Below, piece after piece: positions 1 through 7,625 of a stretch of 42,496 nt of DNA (position 1 is its first letter; each line of letters opens with the position of its first letter). The notes beneath the pieces are model-generated. The model saw only the letters and a list, made by a program, of their open reading frames with translations. It ran no database searches and was not told where the DNA came from. The translations under genes were made by a program, and so were the position numbers. The stretch is from an uncultured Oscillospiraceae bacterium. GTDB lineage: Bacteria; Bacillota; Clostridia; Oscillospirales; Ruminococcaceae. The stretch is taken from contig CAJFOJ010000025.1 of assembly GCA_904396495.1 (NCBI GenBank), forward strand, positions 1-42,496. The letters run 5' to 3'.

Positions 1-822
1 ATCCGACACCAATTTCAGCTTGTTGATATTCTCCACCGAAAGATACTGACCGTTGGCGAACAGGTCAGCAGAAATCGTATTCCGGATACCGTTGAGGGCG
101 TATTTCATGTTGTCGGCATATTCGTAGGTGCCGCCCTTTGGGAGATAGCGCATGGGGATATTGGAAAGTCCGATCTTTTGCGTAAAATAGGAGATGTATT
201 CCTTGGTACAAAGGACCTTCCCTCCTTTCCCCTTGAAATGGCCGGGGTTGTTTTGGTAATCCAAAAGCAGGAGGACGTCGGCGTAAAAATTCCGGTCTTC
301 TTTGTGCAGATCTTTGATGAAAGAAATTTTTTGCTGGTCCCCGGACAGGCTCCGAAGGCCGTATCCCTGCGCCTTTTGCAGCATCTTTTCCACGCCGGAT
401 TGCCACATCTTTCCCTGCTTGCGGATCTTTGCCACCGCCGCGATGATCTCCTTTTTGTCCGCATTGGATTTCGGTTTGGTGGAGAATTGACTAAGGTTGA
501 GATAGGACAGACAGATTCCCGCTTTGTTCCCCTCGGTTTTCATATACCGACAGATGCCGTCCAGGCCCTCTACAAAATCCGCCGTCTCCCGCCTAAGATG
601 ATCCGAAAAATAACAGAGCACCCTTGCGTGGGTTTTCAAATCTTCCTTCATCTCGTCCAGGGCGCTTTTCACCCTTTCGGCAAGGGCCGTCAATTGATCC
701 CAGTAATGATGGTCCCCAAGGTCGGTAAAAATCCCCACCATCATAGAATTTTTGTTGAGATCCTCAAAATAGGCAGCCGTCCCCACTACCTGTCCATTTT
801 TTCCAATTCGTTCTGTTGCCAT
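1..822 (-). CDS. Unrecognised protein, C-terminus beyond window edge
   Basis: An open frame of 274 codons runs without a stop from the ATG at 820-822 to base 1, so the 3' end lies outside the window. An AGGAAGG ribosome binding site sits about 8 bases before the ATG, and a good promoter lies upstream at 984-1012. The product begins MATERIGKNG and is hydrophilic, with no signal peptide or membrane segment. It is rich in Lys, Asp and Tyr; residues around 35-75 look helical (ALAERVKSALDEMKEDLKT). I recognise no family. It is certainly the coding strand here: the 245-codon frame on the other strand is a shadow. Function unknown. Confidence 0.8.
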   Translation of the reverse strand, partial: MATERIGKNGQVVGTAAYFEDLNKNSMMVGIFTDLGDHHYWDQLTALAERVKSALDEMKEDLKTHARVLCYFSDHLRRETADFVEGLDGICRYMKTEGNKAGICLSYLNLSQFSTKPKSNADKKEIIAAVAKIRKQGKMWQSGVEKMLQKAQGYGLRSLSGDQQKISFIKDLHKEDRNFYADVLLLLDYQNNPGHFKGKGGKVLCTKEYISYFTQKIGLSNIPMRYLPKGGTYEYADNMKYALNGIRNTISADLFANGQYLSVENINKLKLVSD

Positions 823-983
823 CAGTATACCTTCCTTTCTCACGATTGTAAAGTGGATTTTGTCGAATGCCGTCAGAAGACATTAAAAAAATCGCTTTAC
901 GCAACTTTTAAATGATAATAATTTTCATAAAAACACGGCCAGTTTTTATACAAAATAAGAAAATTAAGGTATCTTTTGGTTTT

Positions 984-1012
984 ATCATAACCTAACAATC
1001 TTTATTTGTCAA
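984..1012 (-). promoter_or_regulatory. Sigma-A type promoter for the left-edge gene
   Basis: On the minus strand TTGACA (1012-1007) and TATGAT (989-984) are separated by exactly 17 bases. The leader to the ATG at 822 would be about 155 bases. The rest of the 823-1133 gap is AT-rich and holds no gene that I can support. Confidence 0.75.
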
Positions 1013-1133
1013 TAGGTTTTTGAAAATATTTTTGCATAGTGCAATTTTTATCAAAGTCATGTCAAGAAGTTTTGATACGCCTATTGACGAAAGGTACTCT
1101 TATCAATATCACCTCCAACTGCAAGGGCTTTTT

Positions 1134-1212
1134 AAAAAGCACAAAAGCCGATGCCCTCATTCGTCTGTCTTGCAGGATTTTTCCTGCAAGACAAGCAAAT
1201 GTGAACATCGGC
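1134..1212 (-). terminator. Long compound terminator hairpin
   Basis: Outer stem GCCGATG (1147-1153) pairs with CATCGGC (1206-1212); inner stem GTCTTGCAGG (1167-1176) pairs perfectly with CCTGCAAGAC (1183-1192). On the minus strand the stem is followed by TTTTGTGCTTTTT, as expected for termination after the C_GCAxxG_C_C gene that ends at 1285. The unusually long, two-part stem is noteworthy. Confidence 0.7.
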
Positions 1213-1284
1213 CTCTATAGCCGTTATACGCGATAAAATTTTTCAGGGCAGCCCTTTCATCGGAGAGAAACAGAATACTTTCCG

Positions 1285-1737
1285 TTAGGCTTTCCCTGAA
1301 AACAGCTCCCGTTCGAGGATTTGGGCAGCCAGGTAAATCAACTTTGGACAAGGCCGCTTTTTATAGTAGCCTTCATCGCGCTGAGAAGGGGTCGGATCCT
1401 CTTTCTTGACCTGTAATCCCAGCAGTTCCCGGCAGACGATGCTGCCGTTTTCCCGCTCAAACTCCCCGGCGAGCTTTTGGACTAGGGCGTACAGTTCTTT
1501 CTTCTTCGCGAAGTCCTTGGGGTCGGAATAACCCTTCACAGCGCTGGCGACAAAAACCATTCCCGACACCGCGCCGCAGACCTCCCGCAGCCTGCCCATG
1601 CCGCCGCCGAAGCCGGAGGAAAGTCGCGCTGCCATTTCTGGGCTGAGGCCCAACACATCGGCATAGGCCACTGCAATGGACTGACAGCAGTTATAGCCCG
1701 TCAAAAAGTTCTCATAAGCCTGTTCCGGCCTTGTCAC
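1285..1737 (-). CDS. C_GCAxxG_C_C family redox/metal protein
   Basis: The 150-residue product fits the C_GCAxxG_C_C family (small, probably iron-sulfur or redox-linked proteins common in anaerobes). Visible landmarks are the N-terminal YNCCQS, the glycine-rich GFGGGMG followed by the signature CGAVSG, a third cysteine in SIVCRELLG and a last one in RPCPKL. Length is normal for the family. The start is GTG at 1737: a GGAGGG site ends 5 bases before it, and no better ATG is nearby. It lies 84 bases downstream of the Mrp-type ATPase on the same strand, so the two could be co-transcribed. Biochemical role is not established. Confidence 0.88.
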   Translation of the reverse strand: MTRPEQAYENFLTGYNCCQSIAVAYADVLGLSPEMAARLSSGFGGGMGRLREVCGAVSGMVFVASAVKGYSDPKDFAKKKELYALVQKLAGEFERENGSIVCRELLGLQVKKEDPTPSQRDEGYYKKRPCPKLIYLAAQILERELFSGKA

Positions 1738-1821
1738 ACCGATCCCTCCTGTCCAAAAAGGGCAGCGAGTTCTGCCCCGAAGCCCTTCCTTTGTTCTACG
1801 CCTACATAAGTGGAGCTACTC

Positions 1822-2658
1822 TTAGGAAAGCAGCTTTTCCACCACGTCGGCCGCCTGCTCCATCCAATCGCCCTCAAACAGCTCGATGACACCCTGGTCG
1901 CAGTTTTTGGCGAGCTGGGGATCGATGGGCAGTTTAGCCAAGACGGGCAGGCCGTACTTGGCCCCAATCTCGTCAATGTGGCTTTCCCCAAACACCTTGA
2001 TTTTCCTGCCGCAGTCGGGACAGGTAGCATAGCTCATATTCTCGATGAGGCCCAAAATAGGGATGTTCATCTGCTTTGCCATGTTGACCGCCTTTTCGAC
2101 AATCATCGAAACCAGCTCCTGGGGAGAGGCCACCACAATGATGCCGTCCAGTGGGATGGACTGGAACACCGTCAACGGCACGTCACCGGTTCCGGGAGGC
2201 ATATCCACAAACATAAAGTCCACGTCGTTCCAAATGACGTCGGTCCAGAACTGCTTGACCGTTCCCGCAATGATAGGGCCGCGCCAAACGACGGGAGTAG
2301 TTTCGTTTTCCAAAAGCAGGTTCACCGACATCATCTCAATGCCGGTTTTGGTTTCTACCGGGAAGATACCGCCCATGCCGTCGCCCATAGCCTTTTCCTT
2401 GACGCCGAAGGCCTTCGGGATGCTGGGGCCGGTAATATCTGCGTCCAGAATAGCGGTTTTAAACTCCCGCCGGCGCATGATGACCGCCAGCATTGAGGTT
2501 ACCATCGATTTTCCGACGCCGCCTTTTCCGCTGACCACGCCGACAACCTTTTTGATGTGGCTTAACTCGTGAGGTTTTTCCAGAAAGTCCGCAGGAGAGG
2601 TCTGCCTGGAAGGGCAATCCGCTCCGCAGGAGTTGCAGTCATGGGAACATTCGCTCAT
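1822..2658 (-). CDS. mrp: Mrp/NBP35-type iron-sulfur cluster carrier ATPase
   Basis: A 278-residue P-loop ATPase of the Mrp/ApbC/NBP35 group, which binds and transfers [4Fe-4S] clusters in the cytoplasm. The deviant Walker A motif SGKGGVGKS is at about 43-51, the Walker B-like DMPPGTGD follows mid-protein, and the CPDC motif that bridges the cluster in the dimer is at about 213-216. The N-terminus is cysteine-rich (CSHDCNSCGADC), as in many clostridial members. I chose the ATG at 2658 because AAAGGA precedes it; the frame extends 14 codons upstream but without a site. Its leader carries a promoter (2779-2807) followed immediately by a terminator-like hairpin. Confidence 0.92.
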   Translation of the reverse strand: MSECSHDCNSCGADCPSRQTSPADFLEKPHELSHIKKVVGVVSGKGGVGKSMVTSMLAVIMRRREFKTAILDADITGPSIPKAFGVKEKAMGDGMGGIFPVETKTGIEMMSVNLLLENETTPVVWRGPIIAGTVKQFWTDVIWNDVDFMFVDMPPGTGDVPLTVFQSIPLDGIIVVASPQELVSMIVEKAVNMAKQMNIPILGLIENMSYATCPDCGRKIKVFGESHIDEIGAKYGLPVLAKLPIDPQLAKNCDQGVIELFEGDWMEQAADVVEKLLS

Positions 2659-2731
2659 TTTTAATCCATTCCTTTCTGATTTCCACCTAGACGAAGGCAA
2701 TTTGGCATGAGCGCCAAATTCCCCCGTTCAA

Positions 2732-2757
2732 GGAAAAAACCGGAGAAATCTCCGGTT
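2732..2757 (-). terminator. Terminator-like hairpin in the mrp leader
   Basis: On the minus strand AACCGGAG and CTCCGGTT pair across a four-base loop and are followed by TTTTTT. It may end transcription of the GNAT gene (stop at 2831), but it lies downstream of the promoter at 2779-2807, so mrp transcripts would also have to pass it about 20 bases after initiation. Confidence 0.7.
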
Positions 2758-2778
2758 GTCATAAACGCTTCTCTTTTT

Positions 2779-2807
2779 ATTATAATATCCTTGTCCCCGA
2801 AAGTCAA
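2779..2807 (-). promoter_or_regulatory. Promoter for mrp
   Basis: On the minus strand TTGACT (2807-2802) and a perfect TATAAT (2784-2779) are 17 bases apart. The mrp ATG is about 120 bases downstream. Confidence 0.7.
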
Positions 2808-2830
2808 TACGGGAAGTTTTATCTGCGCCG

Positions 2831-3256
2831 TCACAGCGTTTTAAACATCTCCACATGAGGGCAATATTCTTCCAGGTACTCGTTTTCCGTCCTTTCATAC
2901 CCCTGTTTACGATAAAAATCCGCAGCCCGGCACTGGGCGCTTAAAACAATTTTTTGGCCTCCCAATTGGCGTGCCTTTTCCTCCAAAGCCGCCATAACCC
3001 GGGAACCGAGCCCAGTTCCACGCAAGCTCTTGCGCACGGCGATCCGCCCCACGTGCCACACGCCGTCTTCCTCGGAAAAGAGCCTGGCGCAAGCCACGGG
3101 GTGACCGTCCTGATACCAAATCAGGTGCCAGCAGCTCTCATCGGTTGCATCAAACTCTTCCTGAAAGCCCTGTTCCTCCACAAAAACCTCCTGCCGGACT
3201 GCAAAGGCGTCCTTGACCGCTTCATCCGGCTGCTGTGCCCATTTTATCCTTTCCAT
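2831..3256 (-). CDS. GNAT N-acetyltransferase, YjcF/ElaA-like
   Basis: The 141-residue protein has the GNAT fold pattern: RQEVFVEEQGF near residue 21, the acetyl-CoA strand GRIAV followed by the pyrophosphate-binding RGTGLGSRV (about 80-88), then LSAQ...AADFYRKQGYE and a C-terminal CPHVEM. The arrangement of the N-terminal VFVEEQ and final PHV.M is typical of the ElaA/YjcF subgroup, whose substrates are mostly unknown. AAAGGA precedes the ATG. The gene begins 23 bases after the diguanylate cyclase stop, so they probably share a transcript. Confidence 0.88.
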   Translation of the reverse strand: MERIKWAQQPDEAVKDAFAVRQEVFVEEQGFQEEFDATDESCWHLIWYQDGHPVACARLFSEEDGVWHVGRIAVRKSLRGTGLGSRVMAALEEKARQLGGQKIVLSAQCRAADFYRKQGYERTENEYLEEYCPHVEMFKTL

Positions 3257-3279
3257 CCGTATCGTCCTTTCACTTCCGG

Positions 3280-4377
3280 TCAGCGGAGGTTATCCTTCGC
3301 CTTTTTCTCCTCATACATCCTTTGATCCGCCATCGTCAGTAAGCTATCCACGTCCCGACCATCAGTTGGAAACGCACTGTAACCTGCACTCACTCCTTGG
3401 AAAGCCACACCGCTATCCAATTCTTCCCATTTCTGCTCCTTGACCTGTTCCAAAAAGCGCTCGATTTTTCCACCGGTTAACAGGCAAACAAATTCATCAC
3501 CGGAAATCCGGTACAACGTGCCGTTATGCCGGAGAATATTCTGGACGCTTTGGGAAAACCGGATCAGGTATTCATCCCCCGTCATATGGCCAAACCGATC
3601 GTTGACGCCCTTAAAGTTGTCCAAATCCATAAAAACTACGAAAAAAGGGCAGTCCCGTTCCATGAGCTTTTCCATATCGGTGCGCAGGCTTTGCCGATTT
3701 TTGAGGCCGGTCAACCCATCCACGTAAACGATCTGTTCCAGCTTGTCAATGTCCCCAAAGCTCTTGACGACCATATTGAGGAGCAAGTAACTGAATACTG
3801 CGTCGAATACCAGCGCTACCAAGCTCAACGCGGACAACAGATAACTGTCCCGGTAAATATAGGAAAGATGGATGAGCCAAAAGGTTCCAAACCACGCGAC
3901 ACTCAACAGGCACAAGTATTTGCCTGCCTGTTTCGGGATATTGTCTAAAAGAAACATTAATTTACTTTTGACAAAATCCCGGAAAAATTTGAGAGTGCAG
4001 ATATAAAACAGCGTCTGGACGCAAAATACCGTCTCGGTAAAAGGGAATTGCTTTAATGCATACCCCAGCTGGGTGGAAAAAGAAAGGGCAAACATGGTGT
4101 ATATCCAGGAAGAACACATAATGGACAAAAGCTGATCCATTTTTACGTCATAGAGCCAATAAAGGGGAAAGGCGTATAAAAGCCCACCCACTATCAGCGC
4201 GCCGTTTCCTAAATTGGGCCATACAACATATGCCACAGCGAAAAAGACCAGCGTAAAGATTGTCAACACCGAGATCGTCTTCAACAGGGAATACTTTGAC
4301 TTGGCGCAGTAATGAATCGTACTCCAATTGACCAAAAGCATTTCCATCAAAATGCAGAAGTTTAAAACATCCGCCAT
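3280..4377 (-). CDS. Membrane diguanylate cyclase (GGDEF domain)
   Basis: The 365-residue protein has about 190 residues of hydrophobic segments (six or seven membrane helices) followed by a GGDEF domain that would make cyclic di-GMP from two GTP. The domain begins at YVDGLTGLKNR; it has VFMDLDNFKGVND and the active-site loop RISGDEF at about 290-296, i.e. SGDEF instead of GGDEF, a substitution tolerated in some active cyclases. The RxxD inhibitory site usually just upstream reads RHNG, so product inhibition is probably absent. I chose the ATG at 4377 because GGGGGAT lies just upstream. It heads an operon with the GNAT gene. Confidence 0.9.
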   Translation of the reverse strand: MADVLNFCILMEMLLVNWSTIHYCAKSKYSLLKTISVLTIFTLVFFAVAYVVWPNLGNGALIVGGLLYAFPLYWLYDVKMDQLLSIMCSSWIYTMFALSFSTQLGYALKQFPFTETVFCVQTLFYICTLKFFRDFVKSKLMFLLDNIPKQAGKYLCLLSVAWFGTFWLIHLSYIYRDSYLLSALSLVALVFDAVFSYLLLNMVVKSFGDIDKLEQIVYVDGLTGLKNRQSLRTDMEKLMERDCPFFVVFMDLDNFKGVNDRFGHMTGDEYLIRFSQSVQNILRHNGTLYRISGDEFVCLLTGGKIERFLEQVKEQKWEELDSGVAFQGVSAGYSAFPTDGRDVDSLLTMADQRMYEEKKAKDNLR

Positions 4378-4449
4378 TATATCCCCCCGTTGATTGAATT
4401 TACCAAAGCCCGAAAATTCCTGCAAGATTGATAATGTTGTTTCTACGGA

Positions 4450-4486
4450 AAGGCTTTTGTGCCGTCAATTGGAGCACAAAAGCCTT
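4450..4486 (-). promoter_or_regulatory. 5'-end stem-loop of the cyclase mRNA
   Basis: A 13-bp perfect stem (4450-4462 with 4474-4486) around an 11-base loop lies directly downstream of the promoter at 4496-4524, so the cyclase transcript would begin with it. On this strand it lacks a U-tract, so it is not a terminator; a stabilising or regulatory role is inference. Confidence 0.5.
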
Positions 4487-4495
4487 TTTATCGAT

Positions 4496-4524
4496 ATTAT
4501 AATATATTTTTATTCCCATGGCAA
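4496..4524 (-). promoter_or_regulatory. Promoter for the diguanylate cyclase operon
   Basis: On the minus strand TTGCCA (4524-4519) and TATAAT (4501-4496) are 17 bases apart. Confidence 0.6.
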
Positions 4525-4544
4525 CCGGTTGCCTGCAAAAAAAG

Positions 4545-4584
4545 AAAAAGCCGTCGCAAACAATCACTTTTGCGACGGCTTTTT
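4545..4584 (-). terminator. Terminator after the mgtC-like gene
   Basis: A 16-bp perfect inverted repeat (4545-4560 with 4569-4584) with A/T tracts on both sides begins right after the stop at 4585. It can act in both directions, but only the minus-strand gene runs into it. Confidence 0.85.
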
Positions 4585-5265
4585 CTAAAAATCAATGGAT
4601 AAAACATGGGGGTTATTTTTAAACAGCCCCAGTAGTTCGACCGCTTCGTACTCCTTGGGGAATTTGGCGTAGATTTTGGCGTCTATCCCCTTCCCTGGCG
4701 TTTTCTTCACCTTGATGTTGAGAATCTCGATTTGGTTTTCCGAGAGGGCACCCTGTATGTAATCAATGGCCTCAGGACTGTCGTCCAAGGTGATATTAAA
4801 CTGTTCCGCCACCGGCATTTTCGTGCGAAACCACTTGCGGTGCAGGACGATTTGGGTCAGAATAATCATCAAAGAGCCGGCCACGCCGACAATGTACATC
4901 CCGGCTCCCACTGCCATGCCGACGCCGGCCGTCGCCCAAATTCCAGCGGCAGTGGTCAGCCCACTGACGCTCTGCCTGCGGACAAAGATCATCCCCGCGC
5001 CGAGAAAGCCGACGCCCGAAACGATCTGCGCCGCCACACGGGAGGGATCCAGTTTGCTCAGCTCCGGAAGTTTCCCGATCAGATCGAAAAAGCCGTACTT
5101 TGATACGATCATAATCAGGGCAGCGCCCAAAGACACGATCAAATGAGTGCGGATACCTGCTTCCTTCAGGCGGTTCTTTCGCTCGTAGCCGATACCGGCG
5201 CCGCAAGCGGCGGCCAGCAGCATCCGCAGCAGATACTCCCCTTGGGTGAGTAAAAATTCTTGCAT
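4585..5265 (-). CDS. MgtC/SapB family membrane protein
   Basis: The 226-residue protein has the MgtC signature: helix 1 with ACGAGIGYERK, then RTHLIVSLGAALIM, SGVGFLGAGMI and LTTAAGIWATAGVGMAVG, giving about five membrane helices in the first 150 residues. A soluble ACT-like C-terminal domain follows (about 155-226). MgtC proteins are linked to growth at low magnesium, to ATP synthase control and to phosphate or pH stress; they are probably not Mg2+ transporters themselves. The ATG at 5265 has AGAAAGGA 12 bases upstream; a 28-codon extension exists but looks like leader. A long structured leader (5419-5554) lies upstream, and corA is nearby. Confidence 0.88.
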   Translation of the reverse strand: MQEFLLTQGEYLLRMLLAAACGAGIGYERKNRLKEAGIRTHLIVSLGAALIMIVSKYGFFDLIGKLPELSKLDPSRVAAQIVSGVGFLGAGMIFVRRQSVSGLTTAAGIWATAGVGMAVGAGMYIVGVAGSLMIILTQIVLHRKWFRTKMPVAEQFNITLDDSPEAIDYIQGALSENQIEILNIKVKKTPGKGIDAKIYAKFPKEYEAVELLGLFKNNPHVLSIDF

Positions 5266-5418
5266 GTTGATACCGATTCCTTTCTCGGGAATTGCGCCGG
5301 TTTCGCCTTTGTAAAATACGGAGTGCCGTTGAGATCCCGTCAGGCACAAAACCGAAGTTTTGAAAGAAATTCTTCAAAACTTTTCCCTCATTTTATAGAT
5401 TTTCCATTGAAACCCTAT

Positions 5419-5554
5419 AAAAAGAAAAGAGAGAGCGGGAGAAGTCAGGCGCGCCCTATGGCGCACCCCAGTTTTTCTCACGCTCTCCCTGACTGTGCGA
5501 ATGATATGCTGTTCTCCTAGGCCCCGTCCAGCTTTTCATGGGCTCACAGAGAGC
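5419..5554 (-). promoter_or_regulatory. Candidate structured leader RNA upstream of mgtC-like gene
   Basis: On the minus strand a large hairpin with U-tract forms between 5431-5437 and 5481-5487 (GAGAGCG with CGCTCTC), strengthened by GAGAA/TTCTC and an inner GGCGCGCC/GGCGCACC stem around CTAT. The same bases 5482-5487 can instead pair with 5549-5554 (GAGAGC), closing a 73-base domain that also has CTGTG/CACAG and GCCC/GGGC helices. Two mutually exclusive folds, one a terminator, are what a riboswitch or other attenuator shows. I could not match it to the M-box or another known class. It may also simply be the terminator of the acyltransferase gene ending at 5647. No other gene lies in 5266-5646. 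Confidence 0.45.
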
Positions 5555-5646
5555 AAAGATTGGGTAAAACTATAAAATTCCGCACTTTTTTGATTCCTGC
5601 TAGCAAAACTTTACACAGATTTTACCTATTCTTTACATAAAAGATA

Positions 5647-6396
5647 TCATACCACTTCCGGGCATTCGTTGTCAAGTTCCGGCTCTCCGCCAAAGGAGGG
5701 AAGCTCGCGATCGGCCAACCGCTCCATCTCACAGTAAACCCGTTCCCGTAAGTTTCGCACAGCGGCCCGAAGCACCATAGTGCCCTGTTCTGATTCACCT
5801 GCCTCGCTTTTTTGCGGATACATTAATTCCCCGACATTGAGAACTAAGCAGGGTTTCTGCTTTAAGAGCCCCAATATACCCCGGGGCTTTTCCTGAGTGA
5901 TATAGCATGGCAACACCGGCACGTTAGCCCGCACCGCTGTTTGAAAGGCGCCGTTTCGAAAGGGGCGCAGATGGTCGCAGTAGAGTTCCAGCTCCCCCTC
6001 CGGATAGATGACGACGAGCTTTCCCTTTGAAGCGGCGTCAGACGTGCCATCCATAAACCGGCGAAGAGCGCCAATTTTTTGAGGGATGGGGACGCCGCCG
6101 AGCCATTTGATGAGATATCGGATTACGGGAAGCTGTAAATTCTGCTCCAAGGTACAAAACACCGGCCGACGGGGCATGGCAAAGATGGCCAGAAAGGCGC
6201 AGTCCAGATAGTGGATGTGATTACAGGCGATGACAGCGCCGGTATCCTCAATCTCCCGCAGCCGATCCCAGCCCCGCACCCGAAAACCTAAAAACAACAC
6301 GCATATAATGGTGAGGATGGGGATGGCAACCAGGTAATACAGCAATGAGGTCAAAAGGCGGTATAAAGGGCCTTCCTTTTTGAAAATACTGTTCAT
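5647..6396 (-). CDS. 1-acylglycerol-3-phosphate acyltransferase-like (PlsC family)
   Basis: The 249-residue protein has an N-terminal hydrophobic segment (about 13-37) and the acyltransferase motifs NHIHYLD (HX4D catalytic pair, about 60-65) and YPEGELE (about 131-137), followed by LRPFRNGAF. The family transfers an acyl chain from acyl-CoA or acyl-ACP to lysophosphatidate or related lipids at the membrane. The ATG at 6396 lies 3 bases after the stop of the glycosyltransferase, with no strong site of its own, which suggests translational coupling. The pair may build or acylate a glycolipid; that is inference from adjacency. Confidence 0.9.
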   Translation of the reverse strand: MNSIFKKEGPLYRLLTSLLYYLVAIPILTIICVLFLGFRVRGWDRLREIEDTGAVIACNHIHYLDCAFLAIFAMPRRPVFCTLEQNLQLPVIRYLIKWLGGVPIPQKIGALRRFMDGTSDAASKGKLVVIYPEGELELYCDHLRPFRNGAFQTAVRANVPVLPCYITQEKPRGILGLLKQKPCLVLNVGELMYPQKSEAGESEQGTMVLRAAVRNLRERVYCEMERLADRELPSFGGEPELDNECPEVV

Positions 6397-6399
6397 ACG

Positions 6400-7545
6400 T
6401 CAATACCCAGAAACCCGGTGTTTTTCCTGATGATCGTGAATCACGTCGGAAAACATCTCCTCCGCCTTTTTCACCGAGGCGGATATCCGGTAGGAATTCC
6501 CCAACTTCGCGTATTCTTTTTCCATTTTTGTCTTTTCCTCGGGGTGGTCAAGCCAGTAGTCGATTTTGGCTGCCAGATCGTCAGGATCGTCCGGGTTAAA
6601 CAAGCTGCGCTCGTCTAAAGCGAACTGAACGGTAGCGGACATATCAGAATTGCAGATGACCGGGACCAACCCGCAGGAAAACGCCTCCAAGCAGGAAATG
6701 GCTTCGATCTCCACCACCGATGGGTGGACATACAAGTCGCAGCGGCGGATAAGGGCGATGAGCTCCTCCTTGGAATAAAACCCAAAGATGGGCGAATGAG
6801 GGAGTTTTTTCCCTTGTTCGATGAGCTTTTCCCTGCAGGGGCCCTTCCCCGCAAAATGGAGTTGGATCCGGTCGGCATATTTGGATTTTGCCACGGCGTC
6901 GATGAGGACCCGCTGGCGCTTCTCCGGAGAAAGCCTGCCTACCATAAGGATGTGAATGAGCCCGTCGCCAAAGCTTTCCCGGACTTCACCAGGGCAGAAA
7001 TCGTCGTCGACCCCGTTGCTGATGACGTGAAGCTTGGCGGTGTACCCGTTTTTCGCAAGCTGATTGGCAATAAAGTAGGACGGGCAATGAATATGGTCAA
7101 AATTCCGGTAAAAGGTCCGGTTAAAAAACCGGTAGATGCCCCGGGCGAGCCATTGGGCCTTGCTCATATGCAGGATAAAAGTCACGTTTTCCGGTTGGAG
7201 ATGGAATGCCCCACAGACGGGAATATCCATCTTTTTGGCCACCTTCAGCGCCTTGTGATCCATAAAAAGGGGCACCAGGAAATGAACAACGTCGGCGCCC
7301 TGAAAGGCCCTCTCAAAGGTAGTCACATCGGCTTTTGCAAAGGCAAATCCCTGCTTGTGGGCGATTTTCGTCGCCACCGGCAGCTGGGCCTCGCTGAGTG
7401 CGTAGGGGTTTTCCTCTTTGTCCCCAATGGCCACGGCCCGCACCTCGTGCCCATTTTCCCGAAGGCTTTGGGCAAACCGGTAGGCGGTCATGGTGGTGCC
7501 ATTGGTCAGGTTGTCAAAAACGTCGACAACCAATACGATGGTCAT
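6400..7545 (-). CDS. Glycosyltransferase family 4 (GT-B fold)
   Basis: The 381-residue protein begins MTIVLVVDVF and has the GT4 plan: an N-terminal Rossmann half ending near HCPSYFIANQL, the linker VISNGVDDDF, then the nucleotide-sugar half with ILMVGRLSPEKRQ and the EX7E motif EIEAISCLE (about 279-287). No signal peptide or membrane span is seen, so it acts on the cytoplasmic face. AGGAATGG precedes the ATG. It is followed after 3 bases by the PlsC-type acyltransferase. The donor and acceptor cannot be told from the sequence; monoglucosyldiacylglycerol-type lipid synthases are one possibility. Confidence 0.9.
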   Translation of the reverse strand: MTIVLVVDVFDNLTNGTTMTAYRFAQSLRENGHEVRAVAIGDKEENPYALSEAQLPVATKIAHKQGFAFAKADVTTFERAFQGADVVHFLVPLFMDHKALKVAKKMDIPVCGAFHLQPENVTFILHMSKAQWLARGIYRFFNRTFYRNFDHIHCPSYFIANQLAKNGYTAKLHVISNGVDDDFCPGEVRESFGDGLIHILMVGRLSPEKRQRVLIDAVAKSKYADRIQLHFAGKGPCREKLIEQGKKLPHSPIFGFYSKEELIALIRRCDLYVHPSVVEIEAISCLEAFSCGLVPVICNSDMSATVQFALDERSLFNPDDPDDLAAKIDYWLDHPEEKTKMEKEYAKLGNSYRISASVKKAEEMFSDVIHDHQEKHRVSGY

Positions 7546-7625
7546 AATGTTCCATTCCTTTCCAGTTTACGTCCAACAGCCGCCATTTATGACGGCATTG
7601 TTTTTATATTATGCTCAAGTGGATT

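Noticed and set aside
178..915. 245-codon frame on the plus strand
   Set aside because: It is antisense to the left-edge gene, which has a good ribosome site, promoter and plausible protein composition; the plus frame has none.
4450..4490. Plus-strand terminator
   Set aside because: The stem has T residues on the plus side, but no plus-strand gene lies upstream; it is better read as a hairpin at the start of the minus-strand cyclase mRNA.
5419..5560. 6S RNA or SRP RNA
   Set aside because: No recognisable SRP helix 8 tetraloop motif, and the fold does not give the long 6S stem with one central bubble.
5266..5646. M-box magnesium riboswitch before the mgtC-like gene
   Set aside because: The conserved M-box blocks are not visible; only generic alternative hairpins are seen, so no named class is assigned.
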